Assembly (NCBI RefSeq): GCF_964355755.1
Contig: NC_092675.1
Span: 21,342,912 to 21,406,911 of the forward strand
Reading direction: 5' to 3'
Source of the DNA: Antedon mediterranea
Lineage: Eukaryota; Echinodermata; Crinoidea; Comatulida; Antedonidae
DNA length: 64,000 bases
Below the pieces are notes generated by a model. The model was not told the origin of the DNA. It saw only the letters and a program-made list of their open reading frames with translations, and did not search any database. This document shows, one piece after another, positions 46,705 through 60,600 of the stretch (within the stretch, counting starts at the first letter, position 1; each line of letters starts with the position of its first letter). The translations under genes and the position numbers were made by a program.

Positions 46705-49694
46705 TTATTCTACTTTTTCGGCATCTTCTGCATTTTTCTTCATCCACTTTATCTGTGTGCTTTTTCTGACAACCTCGGGATATCCTTCCATAATCATACG
46801 TTCCTCCCACTCCTCAATTTCTTCTTTGTATCTTTCTGTATCAGCGTTTGCTTTTTCTCGAAACACCTATAGAAGAAAATTGTGAATTGTTATGATGTAT
46901 GGCGCTCTTTATGGAAATAGCACATCAAACATTCTTCAATTTTAAAAGTGTATTCAGTTATAAAACCTAGCAATAAACATATCAGGTTTGATTAAAATAT
47001 ATTTGAGATATAAATAATCATAAAGGATTAATAATGGCAACGCAATGATGTTAATGACACCGCAAGTAATTTGACCAATCACGATGCATTTATCAATCAA
47101 ACTGTAGCTATATACAAACACAAAGACATGAAAAATTTTGGGCAGGGGAAGCTTAAACAAAATACATCGCTGTAGCTCAAATAAGCCAACTACCCCATAG
47201 AGATAGGAAACATTGATCTTATGTTGTTTCGTTGCGTATTTTAATAATATTTCACCAGGGAGGTATAAAATAATTATTTTATACCTCCCTGATTTCACAG
47301 TTTATTGTAATAATATACCAGAGGGCTTTAAAATATTTATATGCTATACTTACATCCTTTTCTTCTTCTGTCAAGGTTTTCCAATCTTGGCTGAATTTAG
47401 TCATTGTATCCTAGAGAAACAATTATACATTTTAGAGTTGATCTAAAACAAGCTGACCCTACATAATGTTTCATTATACATTTTGATGTTACATTCAACA
47501 CATCCAGTTTAAAAAAGTGACATGAAACAAACCGAGGTGAAAACATATCTTCCTTGGTGGAGGTAATAAAAACAAAACTAACCGTTTTGAACTCATGCAT
47601 CTCTGGCGCTCTGCTAATTACATAATATATGAATGCTGATCTTGGCTGTTTTGGTTTTTCTAATCTTTTTAAAAGCTGTTAAAAAAATAAATAATAAAAC
47701 ACAAATAAATTTTGCCATACTCTGACATAATGTGTACGTTATACCATGGAGAAAACTTATTTCTCCATGTTTATACTAAGTACATTGAGAATAATAAAAT
47801 AATTTTCGGGTGGGAGGGGCTCGAACCCACGACCTCCAAATTACTAGCGTACTACACAGTAGTAAACAAATTAAAGTAAACAATTACAGTTGTGCAGTGC
47901 AGTTACTCGCTGCTTACTTGGGCTCGAATCTAACCCTTAGCCATCAGCATCAGCGATCAGGAGGTCGTGGGTTTGAGTCCGACCTGAGAATTACTTCCGT
48001 ATTTTTTCGCGCAAAACATCTGACCAATTTCTTTATTCCTAACTACTTACTTATTGGAGATTTAGAAAGATTGGTTAATGCAAATACAGTACTCACAGCC
48101 TTTTCTCTACGTCTTGCCTTTTGTTGACGTTTATGTTTTTTTTCTACTTTCATTTCCTCCAATTCACTCTCTGTTAACGACGATTTAAAATCTTTTTGCT
48201 CTAATTGAAATTGTTCCTCTAAATCCTTTGCTTGTTGTGTGTACGTCTGCAAAGGAATTGAAATACCACTTATTGTACAATACAAGTTTATCAAAACAGT
48301 AAAACCAAAGAATCAATATATATGTTAACGTACAGTAGCAAAGTAAATCTTTAAAACTATATTACATACATGTTTTTCTTCCTCTGGAAGTTCTCGCCAT
48401 AAATCACCTAATTTTTTGGCAATTTCTTGCAATGGTATATCTAAAAAAAAAAAAAATTTAGACTGGTAAGAGTCTCTTTCTATGAATTTCAAATCAGGAG
48501 ATTTTCACTCCTAAAATATAATACATTATAATGAGTTTAAGAATTTGTTTTGTTGAAAAGCTGAAAAGATTATGTCTGTTGGTTGTGTGAAGGCACAAAA
48601 AAAACTTCCATAATGTGTAGGAGTCTGCAGCAAGCCTGTAGCCATCAATCACGCATACTGCTTTACATATGCTCACACTTTCCATCATTTTGAGGGGGAG
48701 GGAGAATACAATCCTGGCTAAGGGTCTATGCAGGTACGCATAGACAAACACTAACCTGGATTTTGTTCCATTATGTCTGGCCTGGTTTCCTTACAAAACT
48801 GAATAAAACTGTTGCCTGGCCTTTTAGGTGGCACTGCTCCTCCTGTGCCCATAAACTGCAATAGTACTGCTGGAGATCTGTGAAATAATTAATATTTTAA
48901 AGTATCTTGTGGGTATTAATCTTGGGGGACACAGTGAAAGGACACAGTGAAAGGACATAGTAAAATGACATAGTAAAAGTATTTTAAGCAATGTGCTGCT
49001 GGACACATGACAGAAGAGGTGTCTCTATCAAGAGAAGTCTCGTTAAAAGCTGTGCAAATGAGAAATAAAATTCTATAGCCTAGGCCTAGTATAAATTAGT
49101 ATAATATATTAATAATGTTTGTATATTTATTGCCATTGCATACAATGCCAAAATAAAAGCTACCTGTACAGTACATATATTATATTATACTATTCTAGCT
49201 AGACCTAGTTAGCCTAGGCCTATTCTATTTATTATAAATATAAAATTAAAATGAAAAACAATAAAAAATTTAATTATTAATCTTGAGCCACTACCAGCCA
49301 CCACCAACAAAGCCAATTACTTCTACCTGTAACTGAACCTTTATTTATTGTACAATGGCAGCGTACCTCACATTTCTGCCTATCTTATCTACTAGCCTAG
49401 TACTCTAGGCCTAGCTTTCTTTCTAGCCTCCATACACACACCACACATGGCGCGAAGGATCAGTTCAGTCAGTGGGTGATGGTTTGACATTTTGCAAATA
49501 CGAGAACACATGGTGTGCCTAGCTATGTACTGTTTCATCAGTGTATTGCTACTTATAAAATCTTATGTTTTTCCATATCACGGAGTTTATTCTTATACAT
49601 ACCTGTTAAATACATTGCTTAGACTTGTTTGACATTTTAAGAATATTCGACTACCTGCAAAAAATGTCTTGCAACAACCACATACAGCTGCCAT
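46705..49694 (-). CDS. TFAM: Mitochondrial transcription factor A (two HMG boxes), 7 exons, complete
   Basis: TFAM coats and bends mitochondrial DNA and activates its transcription. Exons, 5' to 3': 49603-49694, 48756-48877, 48370-48440, 48097-48246, 47583-47675, 47354-47410, 46705-46866. All are GT-AG and the frame closes at 248 residues, against 246 in human. Residues 1-40 (MAAVCGCCKTFFAGSRIFLK) have no acidic residues and some basic ones, as in a mitochondrial presequence. HMG box A runs about 47-115 (PPKRPGNSFIQF ... LGDLWRELPEEEKHTYTQQA). A basic linker follows (KVEKKHKRQQKARRREKA). Box B is about 152-218 (KPKQPRSAFIYYV ... WKTLTEEEKDVFREKA), then a short tail. The gene faces TIMM23 tail to tail. 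Confidence 0.95.
47256..47291. repeat. 36-bp perfect palindrome in TFAM intron 6
   Basis: CAGGGAGGTATAAAATAA is followed at once by its exact reverse complement, so the two 18-bp arms have no spacer. It could extrude as a cruciform. It may be the fused ends of a foldback element. Confidence 0.95.
47808..47990. mobile_element. Inverted pair of tRNA-like fragments in TFAM intron 4
   Basis: On the minus strand GGAGGTCGTGGGTTCGAGCC (47817-47837), and on the plus strand GGAGGTCGTGGGTTTGAGTC (about 47960-47980), are two T-arm/box-B segments facing each other. A third box-B-like word (minus strand GATTCGAGCCC) lies between them near 47925. No complete cloverleaf was found. This looks like nested, decayed tRNA-derived SINEs or a foldback that captured a tRNA half. 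Confidence 0.55.
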
Positions 49695-50890
49695 TTTCGC
49701 GGTAGGCCTAGAATGCCAGGGTCGTTTGTAAACTACTCAACCGTATCAATTGAACTTTATTTTTGTTAAATAGATGATTGAATTTTAAATGAAAGATACA
49801 TTAATTGATTTGTAATCAAAACTTGATGCCATTTACATCCCTCTTTTCTTTTGATGCTGTTGCAGACTTTGTAACTGATTCTGATAGACATTTCTTTCTA
49901 ATCTGACTGAAAACTAAATGGCTTCCCAATAATAACTAGTAAACAAACGCTTCAACAATATCGATCTAATCTAATTGATATTTATTGATTACTGCTTCAC
50001 AATCTTACTTTGATTAGGAATTGCATTTTGTCACCATAATTATCCACATTGATCAAACAACAATATTTAATTGTGCAAGATACTTTCAGAAAAAAAAATT
50101 GTTGAAACCGCTATATTTAATTGTGCAAGGAACCATATACAGTCAACATTAAAATGATACTGTATAAACAAAATATAACGTATTTTGTCAAATTGACAAA
50201 AGTTAGTTTTTTAATATGATAAATGCACACTTTCATTTATCATATTTTTCTAAAAAGAAACTTTGCTATTGTTAATCGCTTCACCATTATTTTACAATTA
50301 TGTTATGATTTAGAGTGTATTACTGATGGATGTTTTTGTTTGTTTTTTTTAATTAGTAATCATAATAGCAATTATAATAGAAGAGTAACATTACAGTAAA
50401 CAGTACCTACAGAACTACTTTTCTACAAGTTACATTAGTCCTTGCTAGACCTAAAAACATAAGTTACTCTAGGCAGCTAACCATTTTCTTTGATTTTTTT
50501 GTCCTTATACAACGTTTGTGGAATGCATATACTTTTAAAGTTTAGTTTACTATACAGTATCCTAAATCAAAAGATATAATTATTAAACAAAATACAACTA
50601 ATATTGGACGTACAAACTAGCAATCAAAACAAACTGGACGTAACAAAATTGTAAACATTTATATAGAAATTTCGTAGAAAGAACAATATACTATGTCAGT
50701 AATAGATTGCACACACATGTTAGTTATATCTAAATATGTAATTTTATATAACACCTATATAAATTCCTGTCATTTGATTGGACGAATGTGGGTCACATGG
50801 CGTGCAATAGTACGCACTATTCAACGATCGTTAAATAGTACTTTTTGAAACATTTTTGTGTACGAAAAAAAAACGTCTAGATGTTATATA
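49695..50890. other. Spacer upstream of TFAM
   Basis: Likely holds the TFAM promoter just right of 49694, around GGCCTAGAATGCCAGGGTCG. The rest is AT-rich with no recognised feature. Confidence 0.4.
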
Positions 50891-51056
50891 AAACAAATAA
50901 TGAATGTTTTGTATTCGTGTAATGGTAAAAATAATGGCACTTGGTGAATGATGAAAGGTTATATCAACTCGGCTTTGCCTCGTTGATATAACCTTTCAAC
51001 ATTCACCTCGTGCCATTATTTGTACCATTGCACTCATAAACATTCATTATTTGTAT
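50891..51056. mobile_element. 166-bp foldback element, almost all arm
   Basis: The left arm reads ACAAATAATGAATGTTTTG, AATGGTAAAAATAATGGCAC, GGTGAATG, then AAAGGTTATATCAAC. The right arm gives the same words in reverse complement, with about 78-bp arms, a few mismatches and a loop of CTCGGCTTTGCCTCG or so. It could form a long hairpin RNA if transcribed. Confidence 0.85.
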
Positions 51057-51655
51057 AATATTTCATAATCATAATTTTACGGGTTAGGGTAAAAAGTGTT
51101 GACCTGATGGGGTAATCCCATTGATGGAAAGGGGCATTTGATATGATACAAAGACACAACTCAACTCGGAATATAATTAATAGAAAGAATAATTTGATAA
51201 TTTGGAATAATTTTTCAGATCTGTGAATGCCATTAATATAAAATCTATAGCAATTATTTTATTTAGTTAGATAATCCTGTCTGCTTCTAGTATTACAACA
51301 TTTTCAAACCAAATTAAGAGAAATATAATCATAAAGATATACTTAAAGAATTATGTTATATTTTATACATTCTATATATTATCAATATATTTGGTTGTTA
51401 ATACAATATAATCAAAAACATCAATTATAACCATTATTCTTAAAAATGTATTATTTAAAACTACTTTTACTACTAGGATTGTGTACGATATACAACATTT
51501 GATATGAATAAATTTTAAAATGAACACCTCTACCTCATTAGACACTGCCTGAATAACTTTTTTTAAACATTCATATTTTTATTTAATATGCATCAGTAAG
51601 AAACATGATCAGTTTCTGAAGTTTGGACAGAATACTTCTAGCACTTGCGAGATGA
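51057..51655. other. 3' flank of the annexin gene
   Basis: AT-rich. On the minus strand an AATAAA lies at 51578-51583, about 75 bp after the annexin stop, and is a good polyadenylation signal candidate. Nothing else recognised. Confidence 0.45.
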
Positions 51656-54600
51656 CTAGTTCTTACCGACGAGAGCTTGGAGAAGTTTGCGATAGTCTCC
51701 GCTGCAGTCGCCTTCAATGAACTTGTACAAGGTCTTGTGGTACGTATCAAGGAATGCTCGTTTCACATCTTGAAGATCAATCTAAATGAAATTATGTTCA
51801 TAAAATTGGTAAAATTTGGTTTTCTAATTGAGGGGTTTACTGTATTCAATCATATAATGGAGTTTTTGTTAGGATCTCAATCTCAGGTTGTAGGTTCTAC
51901 TCCTATCTGATGCAGAATTTGTAGTGGAGCTGTAGCTTGCTGGTTACTGTGCTTATCACTCAATCCCAAGATCCCAGGTTCAATCCTGACCTAGTGTCAA
52001 GGTTGTAATTCAAGGCACTTTCTCCTCAAATGCAACAATTTATGCAGATATGAAAAGGGTATATAACTTTATAATTCTGATGAATTCTAATTTATTCATT
52101 ATTGGCAAGTTTCTCACTGTTGAATGCGTATGAAATAATTATAAAATAAAATACAATCATTTTTTTCTCATGACATATTAACTCAACTAATAATAAACTA
52201 TATATAATATATATATAATAAACTCTATTCAATCATATAATACTTGACTTGCACATTTGTCACCTATTAGCAAACACTTGACAATATATCTAAAACTTAC
52301 CTCAGAGCGGGTAACGATAAGTCTGATGAGAGTGCTATCATCTGTCCCGGCACCTTTCATTGACTTATACAAGCGTTCAGCAAAGAAGTATGGCCGATTA
52401 CGTACGCAATGAACTGTTAAAAGAAAACTAATTGTATTGTTTGCTAGATCATGTTTTCAAAAAGCTTACTAATAGAATTAATGATAATCATAATGTTTTC
52501 ATTGTACAGTATAAAGTTTGCGGTACACCATGTAAACTTTAAAAGGAGTTACTGGTAGATTATGTAATAATTATAATAATAATATGTTGAGCTGCAACCA
52601 AATGGTGCTTATTCTTCTGTCTACTACGACAGGAGCTGAGAGGGACCAGTACACAGAGTAACCTCCTACTCTTCCAAAAGTGCCAGTTTTAAGTCCTTAT
52701 TCAAGAAGACTTCAACCGCCAGAACTATGTTCATGTAAGGGTTGTGTGGATATGGTTCATGTTGCCCATGTCGTAACTGCTCAGCCATTCGACAATATTA
52801 TAGTGCATAGAATGCACCTCTCAACCTCTCTGAATTCGCAACTATTGGATAATATAAACAAAAACATTTCATACCAACTGTTTTGAATCCATCTCGGAGA
52901 TCACCAGACATTTCTCTATCAATAGAATTCAGAATATCACGTTGAGCTACCTATAAAATATGAAAATTTTTACATTTTTAGAGCAAATCCTCAAAAATAT
53001 TCTTCAATATAGTGTAGAGTAACTTTTGCACTTTTACTGTTTCTCCAAGCTAATATTTTTTTAAATTATTTCTGGTGGTTATTGCCCTGTCCTTTATTCT
53101 TAACAATATTGTAAATGAAGATACATCTAACAGTTGAGTGGAGTTAAAGTGCTTCAAGCTACCAATCTCAGGGTCCTGGGTTCAAATACTGTTTAAAAGA
53201 CTCACACACAATTGAAATAGATACCTAGATACATTACAAAAACAATACATGAAAAAAGCTGAGACACAACAATAATTAAAAAGGTTAACAAGGAATCGAG
53301 CCTGTCATGAACACTGACATCACTGGGCATTCACTTGGTGATCTCACCTTGCAGGTAGAACTTAAGTTTTTTAAGTTTTAAAATGTGTAAGACTAAGGCA
53401 AAATATATACATTTAATTACGCTTAAATAAAATAAAAAATAATTCCAACTATACCTTGACATATTCTTCAAAGGTTACTCTCAAGTGCGGAATGCTACGT
53501 GAGGCTAGGACAACATTGAAGGCCGACTCGTCTGTACCAAGCTTTTTCTCACCTGCCTGGTACAGGTCTTGGGCGTCCCTTGTAGCTTTGGCACGATCAA
53601 CTGAAGTACTTTCATCTCGATTACCCTTCAATAATAATCAGATGAATATAGTATGAAAGATACAATAGTATACAAAAAATAGTTTACTAATCAGTGGAAA
53701 CCGGTCCTTTTAATGTGAATGCTACATATGACATTATATGCTATTATTAATTATTATAATGAATTTTATTCTATTTTTTAAAAATCTGTTTTTTATAATT
53801 TATTTATTTGTTTAATATGTTTATAACTGTATTATATAAACATTCATTTTTTTGTATGCCTAGTTACTGGCTGCTTTGCCAAAGCATTATACTTAAGAAT
53901 CATATGAATACATAAGTCAAATAAATCAAATTTATTATTAATATTATTGTGTGGAAAAGTTTCATCACATTTCTATTTAAAATATAAAGAAATCTTCCTG
54001 ATCAGTAGACAAAAAGTGAGGATTTATCTCAAAATGAATTACCATGTATCTTTATAATTATTATTATTATTTGTGGTTGGCATAAACATTTTCATTATTT
54101 ATCCGATAACATTACTTCAACTTCTAATTAATTCAACATTTATTAATTTCTATCAATGGTTAAACAATACAATAAAAGAAGTAGTAATTAATATAATAAT
54201 GAAATAATACAACAAAACCAATAATAGAGGATCTTGCATTATAATTGAAATTTATTTAGGAATATTTGATAGCAAATACCTGACACATAGAAACAAGTAA
54301 TCGTTTGAAATGACCACTGGTTTCACTGACGCAATCTCTTTCCAGATCTCTGTGGTAAACTAAGAAAACAAAATATATTTAATACATAGGGTGGCTTAAC
54401 TAATAATCACTATCAATAATAATTTACTTATGGTCTAAAGTAAAGTATAACATACAAAGGAAAAGTCAAAATTATTGTCTTTAAATGTTCAATTACACAG
54501 GTAGTTTAAAAAAGCTACATCACAGTCAGTGATTTGCTTGGTCAAACTAATAAAGGGTTTAGTCCGGTAAAATTGTTGTCCATACAAACTTCACTTAATT

Positions 54601-57600
54601 TTCTTGTTTTACTGAAAGGCACTTATTAATTATAAGAGTTGTAAAATTAACTTTGAGGGTGCTATGTTGATTTTGTGACTACTATATACTACTATAATTC
54701 GCTAAGTTTAACTGACCAATGCTGTTCTCATTCGACTTTCCAGCTTGGCTTAACTAGCTTGATAATTTTATCCTAAACTAACCATAAAGCTCTGATAAGT
54801 GTATGTTAATAAAATGATGATGACAAGCTTTTTGAAATATAGTATCACAGTAAGTACTTACTCTCATTGTACTGCTGTTTGATATTTCTAATTTGCTCAT
54901 TTGTTCTGGTACACAGTATTTCAATCAAAACTGACTCATCTGTTCCAGCACCCTGGATACAACAAGTAAATACAATTTTAATAATTACTTTTATTTTAAA
55001 TCGCAACCTGATTCATCACAATTCAATATTAGAGCTAAGTAGATTTCATAGTGTAAGGAACAGTGTTTCTGCTATTATTATATTATTATTACCATTATCT
55101 AACTCTTTTTATAACGTTTTCAGATATTTTGCTCTAACTTCATATTATGTAGTTTATTGGTATTAATGGAGGAGTAAGAGCAGTTTTCTGTTTTGGTTCC
55201 TGTCTACTACTTGCACATGGTAAAGTGTGTATTCTATTATTCTTATTAAAGTTCCAAGCTAAAGTAATGTACATTTACAAACATAGTGCTATTAGGTCAC
55301 TTACTTTCATTGCATTGCGCAGATTGTAAGCATCATAGTATGCTGGTGGCATGAACAAACCAATCATTGCTTCCTCTAAATTACCACTAAGTTCCGATTT
55401 AATCTCTCTAATAAGATCCTGTAGAGAGAGATTGAAATATATTGATTGATTTTATTCGATATTCATACACAAAAGTTAAAATATACAATGTACAAAAAGA
55501 ATACCAGGATAACCCATTAAGTCAACAAATAAAAAGTAAACTTATTTCCAATGGGGTCCAATCCGTATTAACTGAAAAAGTGAGTGGTTGGGCCTAGTAC
55601 AATATATCATTAAGTTGGACGCAGTAAAAATGGAAAAAAAAAGAAAATACATATAAGACAAGATAACATCAAAAAACAATATTAAAAAATAACTTAATTA
55701 AACTGATATTCCAAGCTGTTCATTATTAAAATATTCTTTAAGTTTTATTTTGAAGGTTGCATTATTTTGTATTGATTTGAGAGAATTGGAGAGCCACGGA
55801 TACCTAAGAAATAAAAAGTCGAATCATTAACGCCCGTAGCCTTAGCAGTGAAAAAATTAAAGTAAATATAGTAAAACCACCTATTAATGATACACATTCC
55901 CATGAAACAAACAAAAGGAAATATACGGTCAAGGGGACACCTCTATTAAGGGGACACTTTGTTAGGTGTCCCCTTAATTAACAGGGTAATGTACTCAAAA
56001 CAAATCAAATATGGAATACAAGGCAAGGTCCTCTAAAGGTAGTCCCACTCTTGTTTGAATATACTATAGTATAATGCCCCTTTCTTATTGCCTAAAAACT
56101 CCAGTTTACACACACTGTGGTGTCAACACCTGCATTTTGTATGGTGTGGGCCCTGGTCTGTAGACTCAGGTACAGCTGTACAGTAAGAATGATTTCACAG
56201 TGCGGCACTAAGTTTTGAAAAATTAAAACATTTTCACCAGTCAACTTTTTTAGTTAACATTTTTAGTTGCAAACAAATGCAAATCGCATCGACAACGGTT
56301 AAGGGATGATTTCAGAATGCACAATCTGTATCTTTCCAACTGTTTTATTTACAGCATCTTTAGGATTACATTAGTTTCAGTACATTTACTAAATTTAACC
56401 GAATAGTGACCATGTACTTACCTTGCCATACATGGTTTTAAATGTAAGCTTGACTCGTTGACGCTGTTCATTGCTACGAGTCGAAATCAATTCAATCAAT
56501 GCTTTTTCATCAGTACCTAGTAATAAAAAATTAATTATGAATGCAGTTGTTCTGGATAGCGGTAATTTTTTTTCAACACTAACCGTTTTTTTTTACCAAG
56601 ATAGGTAAGTGCTGTTTAATGATTTGTACAGTAGGTACACCTCTGAAAATGTTAATTTTACATAGCATTATCAAATGGAGTGCGAGTGCTAATAAGGAGC
56701 TTTCGACCGATAAGAGGTCAGGTCAAATATCAGCTGGAAATAAAAACCATCAAAACTATGTCAAGAAAACATGTCCCAACTGCAGAGGGACAATGGGTGT
56801 AGATCTGGTAAGTAAATTATAAATATAAATATCTGATGATAATGATAACTAATGATAACGTACATACTATAAACAATCTGTTTATAATTGCTGCCGGTAC
56901 TTTTTGACAACCCTTCTAGTTGCCACCTCTCCATATAAAAAACTTTTCTAGGTCCTTAGTATGAATAAAATGATATTACAATGCCAAATTTGGTGCTATC
57001 AACACTCACCCATGCCCTTCATAGCCTTGCGGTACTTCTTAGCGTCTTCCTCAGCATCAAATGATGGGGCTGGTTTGACTGTACCTTGTGTGTGTTCACT
57101 CATGGAGAGGTTAGCCATTGCCTTTTGCACAGGGACAGTAGATTGGGGTGCAGCCTATCACAATAAATAAATATTAAACAATAAACAATAAGATATACTA
57201 GCCCGAGTTATCAATTCAATGCTGATTATCACAAGGGAAAGAAGGGTCCAGCCATTTCTGCACATTTAGCACTTTATGATGTGCAGTTGTGGTGGGATAT
57301 TTACTACAAACAACACATTCCCTTTGACTCTAAATTCATATATTGATGCATACAACATTTCATCAAAACCTTACCTGTGGCTGTGCAGTTGGTGGCTGTG
57401 CAGCTGGTGGCTGTGCAGCTGGTGGCTGTTGGTAGCCTGCTGGTGCTGTAGATAATAATAAAAATATGCATTAAAAATAAAATTTACTAAATTAAAATAC
57501 TCTGGTGAAATACAAAACAAGATATCAAAATGTTGTGAAGCATTTTTACAAATCTATTAACTACCTTTAACTACAGTACCTTTGTTCTAAATGCCCCACA

Positions 57601-60600
57601 GCTCAAACCTAAAACCACACATTTAAAGGGTAACTTAAAAATTCTCTCAATGTAATAGGTCACGTGGCATTAATGTTGCATCTTTTATTGAAACTATGTA
57701 GGGGTGATAAAAAACTAGTCTAAAGTTCTTTCACCAAAGCTGAAGCACTTACACCTGTTATTCCATTTAACCTAAGCTCATCTACCAGTCTAAAGCTCAT
57801 CCATTTAATCTAAGCTCATCTACCAGTCTAAAGCTCATCCATTTAATCTAAGCTCATCCACCATTCTATAAAGCTATTCCATCCAATCTAAGCTCATCCA
57901 CCAGTTTAAAGCTCATCCGTTTTATCTAAGCTCATCCACCAGTTTAAAGCTCTTCCATCTAATCTAAGCTCATCCACCAGTTTAAAGCTCTTCTGTTTAA
58001 TCTAAGCTCATCCACTAGTCTAAAGCTCTTCCATCTAATCTAGCCTCATTCACCAGTTTAAAGCTCATCCGTTTAATCTAAGCTAATCCACCAGTCTAAA
58101 GCTCATCCATCCAATCTAAGCTCGTCCACCAGTCTAAAGCTCTTCCATCCAATCTAAGCTCATCCACCAGTTTAAAGCTCATCCACCAGTCTAAAGCTCA
58201 TCCATTTAATCTAAGCTCATCCACCAGTTTAAAGCTCTTCCATCAAATCTAAGCTCATCCACCAGTCTAAAGCTCATCCATCCAATCTAAGCTCATCCAC
58301 CAGTCTAAAGCTCATCCATTTAATCTAAGCTCATCAACCAGTTTAAAGCTCATCCATTCAATCTAAGCTCATCTACTAGTTTAAAGCTCATCCCTCCAAT
58401 CTAAGCTCATCCACCAGTCTATAAAGCTCATCCATTTAATCTATGCCCATCCACCAGTTTAAAGCTCATCCATCAAATCTAAGCTCATCCACCAGTTTAA
58501 AGCTCATCCGTTTAATCTAAGCTCATCCACAAGTTTAAAGCTCATCCGTTTAATCTAAGCTCATCCACCAGTCTAAAACTCATCCATTTAATATAAGCTC
58601 ATCCACCAGTTTGAAGCTCATCCATCCAATCTAAGCTCATCTACCAGTCTAAAGCTCTTCCATCCAATCTAAGCTCATCCACCAGTCTATAAAGCTCATC
58701 CATTTAATCTAAGCTCATCCACCAGTCTAAAGCTCATCCATCCAATCTAAGCTTATCCACCAGTTTAAAGCTCATCTGTTTAATCTAAGCTCATCCACCA
58801 GTCAAAAGCTATTCCACTTACCATTCATCCACCACCATGACATGTGATATTCATCAACCAATCAAATGACAATGACACACAAAGGTATTTTATAATATAT
58901 TATAATCAATACTGCTTTATTATATATTCCCAAAAATGTTAATCATAAGCATCTAAAAGATGTAAAAATATGCAAGAAAAACAATAAAAAAAATTACAAA
59001 ACAAACTGACCAGAAGATGTAGTTACATCTACTTTTTTGTTTTAGAAAGATGAAAAGAAAACATAAGATAAAATACAAAATAAAAACATAGACAAACACA
59101 CATAATATAGTGAACATCAAAATAATGTGAAAAAAACTACAAAGTTCAGTAGTACTGTATATACAGTATCAATAAATTTACATCAAAAAAATGACAAAAT
59201 AAAAAAACATGCTAAAACACAAAAATTTAAGTGTAATTGAAAACTTTTGTTCTAATAACAAAAATTTATATTCATTGAAATATTTAGATTTTCTGAAAAT
59301 TATGTTTTTCTTTAATTTATATTATAATTTAGTGTCTTATAAATGTTTTAATTCCATGAAATGATTGAAAGAACTGTACAATAGTTGGCAATGGTACTAC
59401 TGTACTACACCATTAATAATTCATTAGACTACTGTACTACACCAATAAAAACTACTAAATTAAATATTACTGGTATGGCATTCTATTAAGTAAACAATGA
59501 AGTGTTACTACACTTTTGAACATTACAGGTAGTAGCACTGAATTAGTACTTTGCATATGAATAGTTATACTATCTATTGGTTTGTATTTGTTGGGTCGAG
59601 ATTTCTAATCTTGCAAAAAAAAACTAATATTTTGAAACTGACATATTTGTTTAGTATTGTGTACCGAGTATCAGCATCTACAAATTACTATTTAATCAAA
59701 TGTATGAGGGGTTACCGTATATTTTGGTGTATAAGTCGCACTTTTGACACGCAAATTTGACCTCTAAATTAAGGGTGCGTCTTATACACCGAACATAAAT
59801 GCCTCACCACACAGATTGTACATAGGCCTAGGTAGGCTATCGTCACTTCGTTTGCTAGGCCTAGCTACAGTAACTAACTAACGTAACGGCAACCTGCTTC
59901 TGCCTAGGCCTAGTTTTCAAGTCATTTTAGCATGATGTTATACTAAATATGATGAAAAGATTTGTTCATTATGGCGCTCCGATAAAATTTCATTTGTAAA
60001 CGTTTACGTCGTACGATTGGAATAGTATTTATTTATACAGTAGTTATACGCACGATCGCCGTACCCCAAGCGCAAGCCCTTCTTTTGGTGGCACATGGTG
60101 TACGGTATTCGACTAGTATATTCTCCAGGTGATTATAGCATGGACCTACCGTACACACTTCTCGGATACATAGATACTAATCGAATACGATTGTCCGTGA
60201 AAACGTGCGCCCTCTCGAAATGATCGAGCGAGGCTAGCCCACACACGTGCGTGTTACACACACGGTCATGCACTCGATGTTGCGGCGAAACTCATGAATA
60301 ACAAGTTAGAAAGAACTTGTTGAGGCTGGGCGCGGTCGAGCCTAGGTAAGAAAAACCTAAATAAAGGACGCCGTTGTAGATATAACAAAATATATTATTA
60401 CAATAATATTGATTACAATTTAAAAAAACATTGTTTTGATGAAATATAAGGTGCGTCTTATACATCGACGATATAAAAAATACCGATATTTTACTCTCAG
60501 TTGGGGGTGCGTCTTATACACAGGTGCGACTTATACACCGAAATATACGGTACTACAAATAGTTGGTGACTGTCACCAAGCATTTAACATTGCTGATGGT

